Source: Elusimicrobiota bacterium
GTDB taxonomy: Bacteria; Elusimicrobiota; Elusimicrobia; 2-02-FULL-39-32
NCBI GenBank assembly: GCA_021730935.1
Contig: JAKFYJ010000002.1
Coordinates: 1-64,000, forward strand
Reading direction: 5' to 3'
Length of the DNA: 64,000 nt
Shown here: positions 1 to 10,234 of the stretch, piece after piece
Layout: every line of letters starts with the position of its first letter
Numbering within the stretch: the stretch's first letter is position 1
The notes under the pieces: generated by a model
What the model was told of the DNA's origin: nothing
The model's database searches: none
The model's input: only the letters and a program-made list of their open reading frames with translations
Made by a program: the position numbers and the translations under genes

Positions 1-1
1 T

Positions 2-25
2 ATCCGCGCTCTCGTGAAAAAATAA
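2..25 (+). CDS. C-terminal end of an upstream gene (possibly ribD), truncated by the window edge
   Basis: An open frame from the window edge codes for IRALVKK and stops with TAA at 23-25. The stop shares its last base with the ATG of the next gene (TAATG), the usual sign of translational coupling. A riboflavin gene such as ribD commonly precedes ribE, so this may be its last residues, but seven residues cannot identify a protein. The identity is inference from position only. Confidence 0.35.
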   Translation: MRALVKK

Positions 26-612
26 TGTTTACAGGAATCATCAAAGCCGTGGGAACGATTGTAAAGGAATCCCCGAACCTGGTCGTGAAAACTCCTTTTA
101 AGAAAATAAAAAAAGGGGAAAGCGTCGCGGTGGACGGCGTTTGCCTGACCGCGCTCAAGAGCAAAGCTCAAAAAAGAGGAACGGAAATTTCATTCGAAGT
201 GTCGGGCGAAACGGAACAAAGAACAACCCTGGGGCGGCTCAAGCCGGGAACGCGCGTCAACCTTGAAATGCCGATCCGGGCCGGTGAAACTTTCGGCGGG
301 CACTTTGTTCAGGGACACGTGGATGGGATGGGAAAAATCACAATGATAAAGCCGGAAAGCCATTCAAAAATTTATACTTTTTCGTTTCCGCCGGAGATGA
401 AGAAATTCCTGGCCCCCAAGGGATCCATTTCCGTCGACGGGATATCCTTAACTCTTTCAAATATCGATGACGGAAAATTCGAAGTTTCTGTCCTGCCTTT
501 CACGGAATCAGAAACCACTCTCTCCCGCAAGAGTCCAGGAGACCTCGTCAACCTGGAAGCGGACATCATCGCAAAGGCGGTCGCGCAACATGTTTCTATC
601 CTCCATTCCTGA
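25..612 (+). CDS. ribE: Riboflavin synthase, alpha subunit
   Basis: Last step of riboflavin synthesis: dismutation of two 6,7-dimethyl-8-ribityllumazine molecules to riboflavin and a pyrimidinedione, in the cytoplasm. The 195-residue protein begins with the family-typical MFTGII and has two tandem lumazine-binding barrels. Repeat 1 carries VAVDGVCLT and VNLE (about 34-81); repeat 2 begins at GGHFVQGHVD (about 91-100) and repeats SVDGISLT and VNLEAD. Length fits the family. Its end overlaps the start of ribBA by 23 bases, and it heads a rib operon, so it is probably translated in a coupled way. An FMN riboswitch, if there is one, would lie upstream of the window. Confidence 0.96.
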   Translation: MFTGIIKAVGTIVKESPNLVVKTPFKKIKKGESVAVDGVCLTALKSKAQKRGTEISFEVSGETEQRTTLGRLKPGTRVNLEMPIRAGETFGGHFVQGHVDGMGKITMIKPESHSKIYTFSFPPEMKKFLAPKGSISVDGISLTLSNIDDGKFEVSVLPFTESETTLSRKSPGDLVNLEADIIAKAVAQHVSILHS

Positions 613-1792
613 AGCCCTCAAAGACATAAAAAAGGGCAAGATGATCGTCATCGTGGACGATCCTTCCCGCGAAAACGAAGGCGATCTCGTCTGCGCCGCT
701 GAAACCGTCACTCCGGCCCTCGTCAATTTCATGGCCATGCACGGACGCGGCCTCATCTGCGTCCCCATGCTGGGCGAACACCTGGACGCGCTCAACATAT
801 TCCCGATGGTGGAACGGCCCGACAAAACCAAAGAAGCCGCCTTCACCGTTTCCGTGGACGCCAGAAAGAATGTCACGACCGGAATTTCGGCCCAGGACCG
901 CGCGCACACCATCAAGACCCTGATCCATCCCAAAACGCGGCCGGACGATCTATCAAGGCCGGGACATGTTTTTCCTTTGCGTTATCACGAAGGCGGAGTT
1001 CTGGTGAGGGCCGGGCACACGGAAGCCGGAGTGGACTGCGCGAAACTCGCGGGACTTTCGCCCGCGGCCGTCATCTGCGAGATCATGAGCGAAGACGGAA
1101 CCATGGCGCGCATGCCGGAGCTGGTCAAGTTCGCCAAAAAATTTAAGCTCAAGATGATTTCCATCAAGGACCTGATCGAATATCGCAGAAAAACAGAGAA
1201 GCTCGTCAAAAGAGTGGTCTCGACGGTCCTGCCCACGCGTCACGGCAATTTCACGCTCCATCTCTTTGAAGACGCGGTGCTCCATGAATATCATGTGGCG
1301 CTGGTGAAGGGGGAAGTGGCGGGCAAAAAAAATGTGCTGGTGAGAGTGCATTCGTCGTGTTTCACGGGCGACGTCCTCCACTCCATGCGCTGTGACTGCG
1401 GGGACCAGCTTCAGGCGGCTTTGAACAAGGTTGAGCAGGAGGGCCAGGGCGTGGTGCTTTATATGCACCAGGAAGGACGAGGCATCGGGCTCGCCAATAA
1501 ACTTCATTCTTATGCTCTTCAGGACAAGGGGCTGGACACTGTTGAGGCGAACCAGAAGCTGGGGTTCGCGCCTGACCTGAGGGAATACGGCATCGGCGCG
1601 CAAATTTTGAGCGACCTGGGATTGAGTTCGATTCACCTCATGACGAATAACCCGAGAAAAATTGTGGGACTCGAAGGCTATGATTTAAAAATTTCCAAGC
1701 GCGTTCCGCTCGAGATCAAATCAAACCCGAGCAATCTAAGATATTTAAAAACAAAAAAGAAAAAGCTCGGGCATATGCTGAAAGTGGTTTGA
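590..1792 (+). CDS. ribBA: Bifunctional 3,4-dihydroxy-2-butanone-4-phosphate synthase / GTP cyclohydrolase II
   Basis: Supplies both riboflavin precursors, from ribulose 5-phosphate and from GTP. The N-terminal half is the RibB domain, with RENEGDL near residue 27 and HTEAGVD near 142. The C-terminal half is the RibA domain, with the zinc cysteines of SSCFTGD and RCDCGDQ (about 255-272) and the catalytic HQEGRGIGL (about 293-301). I start at ATG 590 (MFLSSIPEAL), because the frame upstream to 467 only runs through ribE and resembles no RibB. That gives 400 residues, normal for RibBA. One base separates its stop from the ribH start. Confidence 0.96.
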   Translation: MFLSSIPEALKDIKKGKMIVIVDDPSRENEGDLVCAAETVTPALVNFMAMHGRGLICVPMLGEHLDALNIFPMVERPDKTKEAAFTVSVDARKNVTTGISAQDRAHTIKTLIHPKTRPDDLSRPGHVFPLRYHEGGVLVRAGHTEAGVDCAKLAGLSPAAVICEIMSEDGTMARMPELVKFAKKFKLKMISIKDLIEYRRKTEKLVKRVVSTVLPTRHGNFTLHLFEDAVLHEYHVALVKGEVAGKKNVLVRVHSSCFTGDVLHSMRCDCGDQLQAALNKVEQEGQGVVLYMHQEGRGIGLANKLHSYALQDKGLDTVEANQKLGFAPDLREYGIGAQILSDLGLSSIHLMTNNPRKIVGLEGYDLKISKRVPLEIKSNPSNLRYLKTKKKKLGHMLKVV

Positions 1793-1793
1793 C

Positions 1794-2228
1794 ATGAAGA
1801 TCGCGATCGTCGTTTCAAGATATAACGAAAACATCACAAGAGCCCTGCTCGAAGGCTCTCTCCGCACTCTGAAGAAGCACGGGATTAAACATGAGGAAAG
1901 AGACACTGTCTGGGTCCCGGGAGCTTTTGAAGTTCCCTTGGCGGTTAAAGTGCTGGCTGAGAGCAAAAAATATCAAGGCGTGATCGCCCTCGGATGTGTC
2001 CTCAAAGGCGAAACGTCCCATAATCATTATATTTCCCGCTCCGCCGCTCAAGCCCTCATGGACATCGGGCTTGAGACGAATGTCCCTGTGGCGTTCGGGA
2101 TTTTAACGCCTGACAACATGAAACAAGCCCTCGCCCGCTCAGGCAAAGGCACATCCAACAAGGGAGAAGAGGCCGCAGAAGCTGTCATAGAAATGGCAGG
2201 CTTGCTCAAAAACCTCAAAAAAAACTGA
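1794..2228 (+). CDS. ribH: 6,7-dimethyl-8-ribityllumazine synthase
   Basis: Condenses 5-amino-6-ribitylaminouracil with dihydroxybutanone phosphate to the lumazine used by RibE. The 144 residues show the family landmarks: SRYNENI at the N-terminus, VPGAFEVPLA around 40, and ALGCVLKGETSHNHYIS around 63-80, whose histidine after the Thr/Ser is the expected catalytic base. The next block, VPVAFGILTPDN, is also typical. It lies between ribBA and nusB with one-base gaps on either side, so it belongs to the same operon. Confidence 0.95.
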   Translation: MKIAIVVSRYNENITRALLEGSLRTLKKHGIKHEERDTVWVPGAFEVPLAVKVLAESKKYQGVIALGCVLKGETSHNHYISRSAAQALMDIGLETNVPVAFGILTPDNMKQALARSGKGTSNKGEEAAEAVIEMAGLLKNLKKN

Positions 2229-2229
2229 T

Positions 2230-4670
<2,441 letters not shown>

Positions 4671-4679
4671 AATCTTGAA

Positions 4680-5171
4680 ATGACGAAAGACACAAAGATC
4701 CTGGAACTTCTTTCCACCGTCGACGTTTTTGCCGGATTGGAAGACCACGAGCTGGAACACCTGCAGAGAACGTCCCAAATGGTCTCACTGCCTCCGGACA
4801 CGATCATCTTCCGGCAGGGCGACAAGGGGGACAAGATGTATTTGGTGGTTCAGGGGATCATCGAGATTTGGAAATCCGAGGGCCATGATTTGAAGGGAAG
4901 CCGGCTTGCGCGCCTGAAACAGGGCGAAATTTTCGGAGAGATGGCGCTCTTCGACAAGGACCCCAGGTCGGCCACGGCGATCACCTCGATCGCGAAAGAA
5001 ACGAAGATATGGATTTGGGATGAGAAAGACCTGATCAAGGTGATTCACGATCATCCGCAGCTGGGCACCAAGCTTTTGATGAATTTTATGAAGAAAGTCA
5101 GCAACCGTCTCCGCATCGCCAACGACGCCATTCATACGCTCCTTCGCTCCAACCAATACATCGGCCTTTAA
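4680..5171 (+). CDS. Cyclic nucleotide-binding domain protein (Crp-like sensor without HTH)
   Basis: A single cupin-fold cyclic-nucleotide-binding domain of 163 residues. Seen: LPPDTIIFRQGDKGDKMYLV, then GEIFGEMALFDKDPRSATA, the phosphate-binding cassette region of Crp-type domains, followed by a C-terminal helix (about 115-155). There is no helix-turn-helix, so it is not a DNA-binding Crp; it could act as a small cNMP or other ligand sensor for a partner. The cassette has P-R-S-A-T-A, close to the R-S-A form seen in cyclic-nucleotide binders. Monocistronic, with its own promoter, and followed immediately by the palindrome-flanked element. Partner and ligand unknown. Confidence 0.85.
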   Translation: MTKDTKILELLSTVDVFAGLEDHELEHLQRTSQMVSLPPDTIIFRQGDKGDKMYLVVQGIIEIWKSEGHDLKGSRLARLKQGEIFGEMALFDKDPRSATAITSIAKETKIWIWDEKDLIKVIHDHPQLGTKLLMNFMKKVSNRLRIANDAIHTLLRSNQYIGL

Positions 5172-5327
5172 TAAAATTAAAACCAAGCAGTAAATTCTGT
5201 TTTTTAGAAAACGCGCTCGCCCGAGTGCGGGGCTCGCTTGGATCTCGAGAAAGCGTATGCCAGTCTTTCGCTCGATACAGTTTTCCAAAAAACAGAATTT
5301 ACTGCTTGGTTTTAATTTTATTAAAGG
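5165..5327. repeat. Palindrome-flanked element, copy 1
   Basis: Two 48-base arms (5165-5212 and 5280-5327) are reverse complements with one mismatch. They enclose a 67-base GC-rich core (5213-5279). Each arm contains CCTTTAA, so the arms carry the CTT-TAA end of the cNMP gene on the left and the mirror CTT-TAA end of the ferredoxin gene on the right. The core can form a small stem with CTTTCGC on one side (near 5260-5266). A second copy with the same core in opposite orientation but other arm sequence lies at 50799-50944. It sits exactly between two convergent genes, so a role in ending or stabilising both transcripts is possible. Not a family I recognise. Confidence 0.9.
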
Positions 5328-5560
5328 GTTTCGGCAGGGCGGGGCACCATCGAAATGGCTTCCCAGGGACAGATTCGCATGCAGAGCGTGCATCCCGTGC
5401 ACTTTTCGTTCTGGACATCAACAACGACCATGGCGAAGGGCGTTGTTGAAGGAGCGTCAGACTTTACAATACAGTCTTTATGAGGCATGACGGACAGACA
5501 GGCTTCGCATCCGGAGCAAAGGTCAGAGCTGATCCGGGCAATGGTTTTTGACTTAGCCAC
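5321..5560 (-). CDS. Small 2[4Fe-4S] ferredoxin
   Basis: Low-potential electron carrier. The 79 residues hold two cysteine sets in the classic interleaved order: C15, C18, C21 with C64 for one cluster and C54, C57, C60 with C30 for the other. The second motif is CTGCTLCMRICP. The 32 residues between C21 and C54 are longer than in clostridial ferredoxins. Its ATG overlaps the 3' end of the upstream peroxiredoxin gene by 8 bases, so the two are probably co-transcribed. Its last two codons and stop lie inside the palindromic arm of the neighbouring element. Redox partner unknown. Confidence 0.88.
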   Translation of the reverse strand: MAKSKTIARISSDLCSGCEACLSVMPHKDCIVKSDAPSTTPFAMVVVDVQNEKCTGCTLCMRICPWEAISMVPRPAETL

Positions 5561-6029
5561 AGACGGCCTCCAAAACCGCTTCAGTGTGCCCGTCCACCTT
5601 CACTTTCCTGAAAATCTTTTTCAAATTGCCGTCCGGGCCGATCACAAATGTGGAGCGCTCAATGCCCCAAAAGAGCTTTGCGAACATGCTCTTGCGTTTG
5701 TAAACGCCATAAAGCCGAGAAACTTTGGCGTCTTCATCGCACAAAAGCGTAAAATTGAGGTTATATTTTTTGATAAATTTTTGGTGGCTTTCCGCCTCGT
5801 CCAGGCTCACGCCCAAAACCACGATCCCGGCATCTTTGAGTCTCTTTTCGTTGTCTCGGAAACTGCAGGCTTCTTTCGTGCATCCGGGCGTGTCGTCTTT
5901 CGGATAAAAATATAAGACAACATTTTTGCCTTTGAAATCGGCCATATGGACGGTTTTGCCGTCCTGGTCTTTCAAAGAAAAATCGGGCGCTTTGGAGCCT
6001 GTTTCGAGTTCAGCTGAGGTTGCGGACAT
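5553..6029 (-). CDS. bcp: Thioredoxin-dependent peroxiredoxin (BCP/PrxQ)
   Basis: Reduces hydrogen peroxide and organic peroxides in the cytoplasm. The 158 residues show FSLKDQDGKTV, a YPKDDTPGC motif with the peroxidatic Cys50, and the resolving Cys55 in TKEACSFRD, the atypical two-cysteine arrangement of BCP. YGVYKRKSM and ERSTFVIGPDG are also family-typical. The gene starts 38 bases from the divergent recX start. On its strand TAAAAT lies six bases before the ATG. The downstream ferredoxin overlaps it, suggesting a redox-linked pair. Confidence 0.94.
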   Translation of the reverse strand: MSATSAELETGSKAPDFSLKDQDGKTVHMADFKGKNVVLYFYPKDDTPGCTKEACSFRDNEKRLKDAGIVVLGVSLDEAESHQKFIKKYNLNFTLLCDEDAKVSRLYGVYKRKSMFAKLFWGIERSTFVIGPDGNLKKIFRKVKVDGHTEAVLEAVCG

Positions 6030-6053
6030 AAAATGATTTTACCTTTTTCTTGG

Positions 6054-6059
6054 TATAAT
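6054..6059 (+). promoter_or_regulatory. -10 box before recX
   Basis: Perfect TATAAT eight bases before the GTG start at 6068, with no Shine-Dalgarno and no convincing -35 box. The 38-base gap to bcp must hold both divergent promoters. Probably a leaderless or near-leaderless transcript. Confidence 0.5.
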
Positions 6060-6067
6060 TTAAAGCT

Positions 6068-6547
6068 GTGCCGGACATCGATGACGCGCTCAACCTCGCT
6101 TATCAAATCCTTTCCCGACGAGCTTTCTCAGAAAAAGCCCTGAGGGAGCGGCTCAAAAAAAAGGGGCTTGAAGACCGCATGATCGAGACCGTGATCGAAA
6201 AATTGAAAGAGCAGAAACTCGTTTCAGACTCGGTTTTGGCCCAAAATTTGGCAGAATCCAGAGTTCAAAACCGCCTCTGGGGCGATTATCGGATCGAAAT
6301 GGATCTGATCAAGAAAGGCCTGCCGAAAGATGAAGTGAAGACAGCTCTTAAAAATGCCTCAGAGTCTGAAGATGCGGTGAGCGAAGAAGAGCGGGCATAT
6401 CTATTGATCCTGCGGAGAATGAAACAAATCAAAGCCGATGATGAAAATTCTTTTGACCGCAAACTCTTTGGGTTCCTTGCCCGTCGAGGATTTGATCCCG
6501 ACACAATCCATTCCGCGCTTGAACGGTATAGAAGAGAAACCAAATAA
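6068..6547 (+). CDS. recX: Regulatory protein RecX
   Basis: RecX modulates RecA filament growth. The 159-residue helical protein has the three-repeat RecX pattern: an opening A.n.Ay.iLsrRafSekaLrerL (about 5-28), VIEKLKEQKLVSD, then LIKKGLPKDEVKTAL, and a last repeat FDRKLFGFLARRGFDPDTIHSALERY. The start is GTG with a TATAAT box eight bases upstream. No recA is in the window. It is followed after 22 bases by purH. Sequence identity within this family is always low, but length and repeat order fit. Confidence 0.88.
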   Translation: MPDIDDALNLAYQILSRRAFSEKALRERLKKKGLEDRMIETVIEKLKEQKLVSDSVLAQNLAESRVQNRLWGDYRIEMDLIKKGLPKDEVKTALKNASESEDAVSEEERAYLLILRRMKQIKADDENSFDRKLFGFLARRGFDPDTIHSALERYRRETK

Positions 6548-6569
6548 TTTTGTAAAATAAGGACATTCC

Positions 6570-8225
6570 ATGAGAGCACTATTATCACTATCCGACAAAA
6601 CCGGCCTGATTGAATTGGGCAAAGAACTGCATGCCTTGGGCTTTGAACTCGTGAGCACAGGCGGAACCGCCAAATCGCTCCGGGACGAGGGCATCCCTGC
6701 GACCGATGTCAGCACTCTCACCGGATTTCCTGAAATCCTCAGCGGCCGCGTCAAGACGCTTCATCCCAACATATTCGGCGGCATCCTTTATGACCGCAAA
6801 AACAATTCTCATTCATCCGAGATAGAAAAGCACGGCATCGGGCCCATTGATTGGGTGATCGTGAACCTATATCCGTTTGAAAAGATCAGCATGGAGAACA
6901 AACTGCCTCAGTCTGAGATGATCGAGTTCATCGACATCGGCGGCGTTTCGCTCCTGCGGGCGGCAGGCAAAAATTTTGAGAGCGTCGTTGTCCTTTGTGA
7001 TCCTGCAGATTATCCCAAAGCGATTCAGGAATATAAAGAAAATAAGAAAATTTCTCTCGAGAGCAAACGGGCGCTCGCCGCAAAAGCGTTCGGACACACG
7101 GCCCATTATGACGCCATGATCTCAAAATATTTCCGCGAGAGCGTCATGGACGATGTCTCCAACCTCAAGAGCGGCGTGAAGATTTCAACGCCCATTCAGA
7201 AAGACGCCTCCACGCTTTTTCCGTCGGAGCTGACCCTTGGACTCAAGAAAATCAGCGATCTGCGTTATGGCGAAAACCCTCAGCAAAAGGCGTCTTTATA
7301 TAAAGAGACCGGAAGCCGCAATTGGGGCATCGTTCACGCCGAAAAACTGCAGGGCAAAGAATTGTCTTTCAACAATTATCTCGATTTGGACGCGGCCTGG
7401 AACATCGTAAACGCCTTTGCCGGCTCGGCCTATAAGGGCGTGGCATGCGTTATCATCAAACACAATAATCCGAGCGGGACAGCCGTTTCCAACACGTCTC
7501 TCTCAGCATTTCAGCTGGCTTACAGCGCAGACCCCTTGAGCGCTTTCGGCGGGGTCATCGGCTTCAGCTCGACGGTGGACAAGGAAGTCGCGCAGGAAAT
7601 CACCAAAACATTTTTTGAGTGCGTGATCGCGCCCGAATTTACGCCGGAGGCCCTTGAAATATTCAAATCCAAGCAGAATTTGCGGCTTTTGAGGCAGGCC
7701 AGCGGTCTTTCATTGCCTTATGAACTGGACGTCAAAAAGATTTCGGGCGGCATGCTGGTGCAGGAACGCGACCTTCATTTGAGCGCAGAAGACAAGGTGG
7801 TCACCAAACGCCAGCCGACCGCCGAAGAACAATATGCCCTGGGATTCGCCTGGAGAGTCTGCAAGTTTGTGAAATCGAACGCCATCGTCTTGTCGCAAGG
7901 CAATGTGACGGCAGGCGTGGGCGCGGGACAGATGAGCCGCATCGATTCCATGAAGATCGCTTTCCAGAAGATGGCGGCGGCCAAACTTGAACCCATCGCC
8001 GTGTCCGCAGGCGCAGGGATCAAGCCTCACCTGGGCAAAATGCCTCTGGTGATGGCTTCAGATGCCTTCTTTCCTTTCAGAGACACCGTTGATGAGGCCG
8101 CGAAGGCCGGAGTGACTGCGATCATTCAGCCAGGCGGGTCCTTGAGAGATCAGGAATCGATCGATGCGGCCAACGAACATAACATTGCCATGATTTTCAC
8201 GGGCATGCGGCACTTTAAACATTAA
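6570..8225 (+). CDS. purH: Bifunctional AICAR formyltransferase / IMP cyclohydrolase
   Basis: Carries out the last two steps of de novo purine synthesis, AICAR to FAICAR to IMP. N-terminal MGS-like cyclohydrolase domain (about 1-190) with ALLSLSDKTGL, STGGTAKSLRD, FPEILSGRVKTLHP and NLYPF. C-terminal AICAR transformylase with LRYGENPQQKA and the catalytic IIKHNNPSG. GAGQMSRIDS and AKAGVTAIIQPGGS.RD also fit. At 551 residues it is slightly longer than the usual 510-530. AAGGA seven bases before the ATG serves as ribosome site. No other pur gene is adjacent. Confidence 0.97.
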   Translation: MRALLSLSDKTGLIELGKELHALGFELVSTGGTAKSLRDEGIPATDVSTLTGFPEILSGRVKTLHPNIFGGILYDRKNNSHSSEIEKHGIGPIDWVIVNLYPFEKISMENKLPQSEMIEFIDIGGVSLLRAAGKNFESVVVLCDPADYPKAIQEYKENKKISLESKRALAAKAFGHTAHYDAMISKYFRESVMDDVSNLKSGVKISTPIQKDASTLFPSELTLGLKKISDLRYGENPQQKASLYKETGSRNWGIVHAEKLQGKELSFNNYLDLDAAWNIVNAFAGSAYKGVACVIIKHNNPSGTAVSNTSLSAFQLAYSADPLSAFGGVIGFSSTVDKEVAQEITKTFFECVIAPEFTPEALEIFKSKQNLRLLRQASGLSLPYELDVKKISGGMLVQERDLHLSAEDKVVTKRQPTAEEQYALGFAWRVCKFVKSNAIVLSQGNVTAGVGAGQMSRIDSMKIAFQKMAAAKLEPIAVSAGAGIKPHLGKMPLVMASDAFFPFRDTVDEAAKAGVTAIIQPGGSLRDQESIDAANEHNIAMIFTGMRHFKH

Positions 8226-8252
8226 CCCTATTTTTGTAACATATCTTTTCTG

Positions 8253-9017
8253 ATGAAAGTAAAAATACTAATCTTTATGACGGTCATGGGCTTTGGGCTG
8301 GCCACTTCAGCCTTTGCCTATCGAGACGTCTCACTCAAAGAGCGCAGGGCTTATAAAAAAGTCATCCGCACCCGCATGCCGCCGTCAATGTTCCAGGAAT
8401 GGGTCCAGAACGAGTTTAAAGCGGCTTCAGGCCTTTGGAAGACTGACTGGCAGACCTTTGTGGTGGACGATCAGGACCCCAATTCTGACGAATATTTCAT
8501 CATCGCCCGAACAAAAGACCGCCCCTGGGCGTTCGGTATTGAGAAAAACGACTGCGAAAAACCAGAAAATTTTGAAACCCTAAAAGCGGAAGTGGACCAA
8601 AACGGAACACCGGTCCACATGGACTGTGTTCTCAGCATCAAGAAGAACAAATCGTTTTTCAGGTATCAGGTCACGGTTTATGAGCCTATGTATCCCTTTT
8701 GGAAAAATCCATGCTATGTATGGAACTTGAAGCCTGGGACCGTCAAAGATGAGTTTTATTCAAAAAATTACAATATGTCCGTTTACGCCAGAAATCTTCA
8801 GGACGAGATATACGAACTGACCAGCGGACTGGCGGAATGGCGTCCGCCCAAGAAAGTCAAGAAAATCTCTGTGATGAAAGGACAAGGTCAGGAACTGATC
8901 GGTGGAGAATCTGACCAGCTGACCGATGAAGAACGCAAACTGCCCATCCAGGAGCAGGAAAAGATCCTAAAGAAGAAAAAGAAAGAACAGGAAAACGCAG
9001 AAAAGAAACAGAAGTAA
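8253..9017 (+). CDS. Exported hypothetical protein with Lys/Glu-rich C-terminus
   Basis: I do not recognise a family. 254 residues: a clear signal peptide (MKVKILIFMTVMGFGLATSAFA, cleaved about 22), a mixed alpha/beta middle with four cysteines (near residues 98, 121, 148 and 153 region), and a charged tail from about 215 made of K, E and Q that should be disordered or coiled coil. Probably periplasmic. It follows purH after 27 bases but shares no function with it. Two stem-loops follow its stop (9089-9121 and 9178-9210). Confidence 0.75.
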   Translation: MKVKILIFMTVMGFGLATSAFAYRDVSLKERRAYKKVIRTRMPPSMFQEWVQNEFKAASGLWKTDWQTFVVDDQDPNSDEYFIIARTKDRPWAFGIEKNDCEKPENFETLKAEVDQNGTPVHMDCVLSIKKNKSFFRYQVTVYEPMYPFWKNPCYVWNLKPGTVKDEFYSKNYNMSVYARNLQDEIYELTSGLAEWRPPKKVKKISVMKGQGQELIGGESDQLTDEERKLPIQEQEKILKKKKKEQENAEKKQK

Positions 9018-9088
9018 CCCTTCCGCAACATTTCTCGCCTAATCTAACTCAATCCAAGACCTCGAAACCCTTCTCGACTCGCTTCGCT

Positions 9089-9121
9089 CGCTCGAAGAAT
9101 AAGTCCGCTATTATTCGAGCG
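9089..9121. repeat. Imperfect stem-loop between convergent genes
   Basis: CGCTCGAA (9089-9096) pairs with TTCGAGCG (9114-9121), and TAA with TTA, leaving a GAA bulge and an eight-base loop. The preceding stretch 9072-9094 is rich in the units CGCTCG and CTTCG, like REP-type intergenic sequences. No T-tract follows, so it is not a plain terminator. Confidence 0.6.
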
Positions 9122-9177
9122 GAGGATGTAATCCTGAGTCAATAACTTCAGCGCATCAAATTAAGAATACAAATAAA

Positions 9178-9210
9178 GAACCCCGGCTATGCTTGGCATA
9201 ACCGGGGTTC
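9178..9210. terminator. Bidirectional intrinsic terminator
   Basis: GAACCCCGG pairs with CCGGGGTTC and, past one C/A mismatch, TATGC pairs with GCATA around a TTG loop. A CCCTTTT run follows on the plus strand and an A-rich run precedes it, giving a T-run for the minus strand. It can end both the 8253-9017 transcript and the minus-strand operon that stops at 9237. Confidence 0.88.
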
Positions 9211-9236
9211 CCTTTTGAATTCTTGTTACTGCTGGA

Positions 9237-10220
9237 TTAGAACTTCACTCCAACAGAGATGCGATGAGTGGATCCGAGGTCTCCCAGGGGCATCCAGGCA
9301 TAGTCCAGAGAGCAGATCTGGTATCCGAAGCCGAAGCCGATGGTCACGCCGTTGAATCCGTCCACTTTCGTGCTGCGGGAGTTGTAACCCACGCGGCCGG
9401 AGATGGACATTTCATCGGAGATCTTATGTTTATAGTCGGAACCGAACGCGTAAGTCGGCTGGTTATCTTCAGGGAAGACGAGGTCAAGGGAAGCGACCCA
9501 GTTTTCTTTGATTTTATAACCAGTTCCGAGCTTGATCATGATGGGAAGCTTGGTGTCTTCAGTCTCATATTTCAGCTTTCCGCCCAAGTTCTGAACAGCG
9601 GCGCCGAGCAGGAGGCGGCCGTCCAGCATCTTATGGCATTCCATGCCCAAGTCAAACGCAACCGTGGTGGCGCTTTCCTTGATTTTGGAATTGATGATCT
9701 TCATGTTGATTCCGAGGGAATGCTCATTGCTGAAGATGTGGTGAGCATATGCAAGGTTGATCGCCATGTCGCTCGGGTTGAAAGTTCCAACCTTGGAAGC
9801 GCGAATGTCAGTCTCATCAATGCTCCCGGCGGAGAAATACTGAATGCCGAGGCCGAAGGCGCCGAACTTTTCAGAGATCGGCATTGCATAACCGATCCAG
9901 TGATAGCTGGTCTCTTCGACATATTTAGAGAACATATATTCCGCGCTCTTCTTTTCGAGCTTGGCCAAGCCGGCTACGTTATAGTAGATGGCGTTGGCGT
10001 CATCAGCGATGGCCGTTGCCGCTTCACCCATGCCGATCGCTTTCGCGCCGACAGGGAGCTTCAGGAACTGGCCGCCGCGGGTTCCGGTCGCCTTGTCGCT
10101 GAACCCGGCATACGCCTTCGGGGTCAGGAAGAGGCCCAGGGCCGCAATCAGGGCAACAATGACTTTACCATTCACCTTATTCATCTTTGTCTCCATTTCG
10201 ATCGTTTTAATAGTTTTCAT
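9237..10220 (-). CDS. PorV/PorQ-like outer-membrane beta-barrel protein
   Basis: Outer-membrane barrel of the PorV (UPF0164-like) family. After a signal peptide ending PKAYA|GF the mature N-terminus has RGGQFLKLPVGAKAIGMGEA, then AIADDANAIYYNVAGLA, the conserved opening of these FadL-related barrels. The rest alternates beta strands and ends in SVGVKF, a barrel-type C-terminal Phe. In Bacteroidota PorV shuttles type 9 secretion cargo. I chose ATG 10220 (MKTIKTIEME), eight bases after GGGGGTGAT, almost a full anti-SD match; ATG 10184 (MNKVNGKV) with GGAG is the alternative and gives a tighter signal peptide. It follows the giant secreted protein in the same operon, a meaningful pairing. Confidence 0.85.
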   Translation of the reverse strand: MKTIKTIEMETKMNKVNGKVIVALIAALGLFLTPKAYAGFSDKATGTRGGQFLKLPVGAKAIGMGEAATAIADDANAIYYNVAGLAKLEKKSAEYMFSKYVEETSYHWIGYAMPISEKFGAFGLGIQYFSAGSIDETDIRASKVGTFNPSDMAINLAYAHHIFSNEHSLGINMKIINSKIKESATTVAFDLGMECHKMLDGRLLLGAAVQNLGGKLKYETEDTKLPIMIKLGTGYKIKENWVASLDLVFPEDNQPTYAFGSDYKHKISDEMSISGRVGYNSRSTKVDGFNGVTIGFGFGYQICSLDYAWMPLGDLGSTHRISVGVKF

Positions 10221-10234
10221 TGTCATCACCCCCC

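Noticed and set aside
5165-5327. Integron attC site or ordinary MITE as explanation for the palindrome-flanked element
   Set aside because: attC sites conserve the arm boxes and vary in the loop, and MITEs share terminal repeats between copies; here the core is conserved and the arms vary. No integrase or transposase gene is near.
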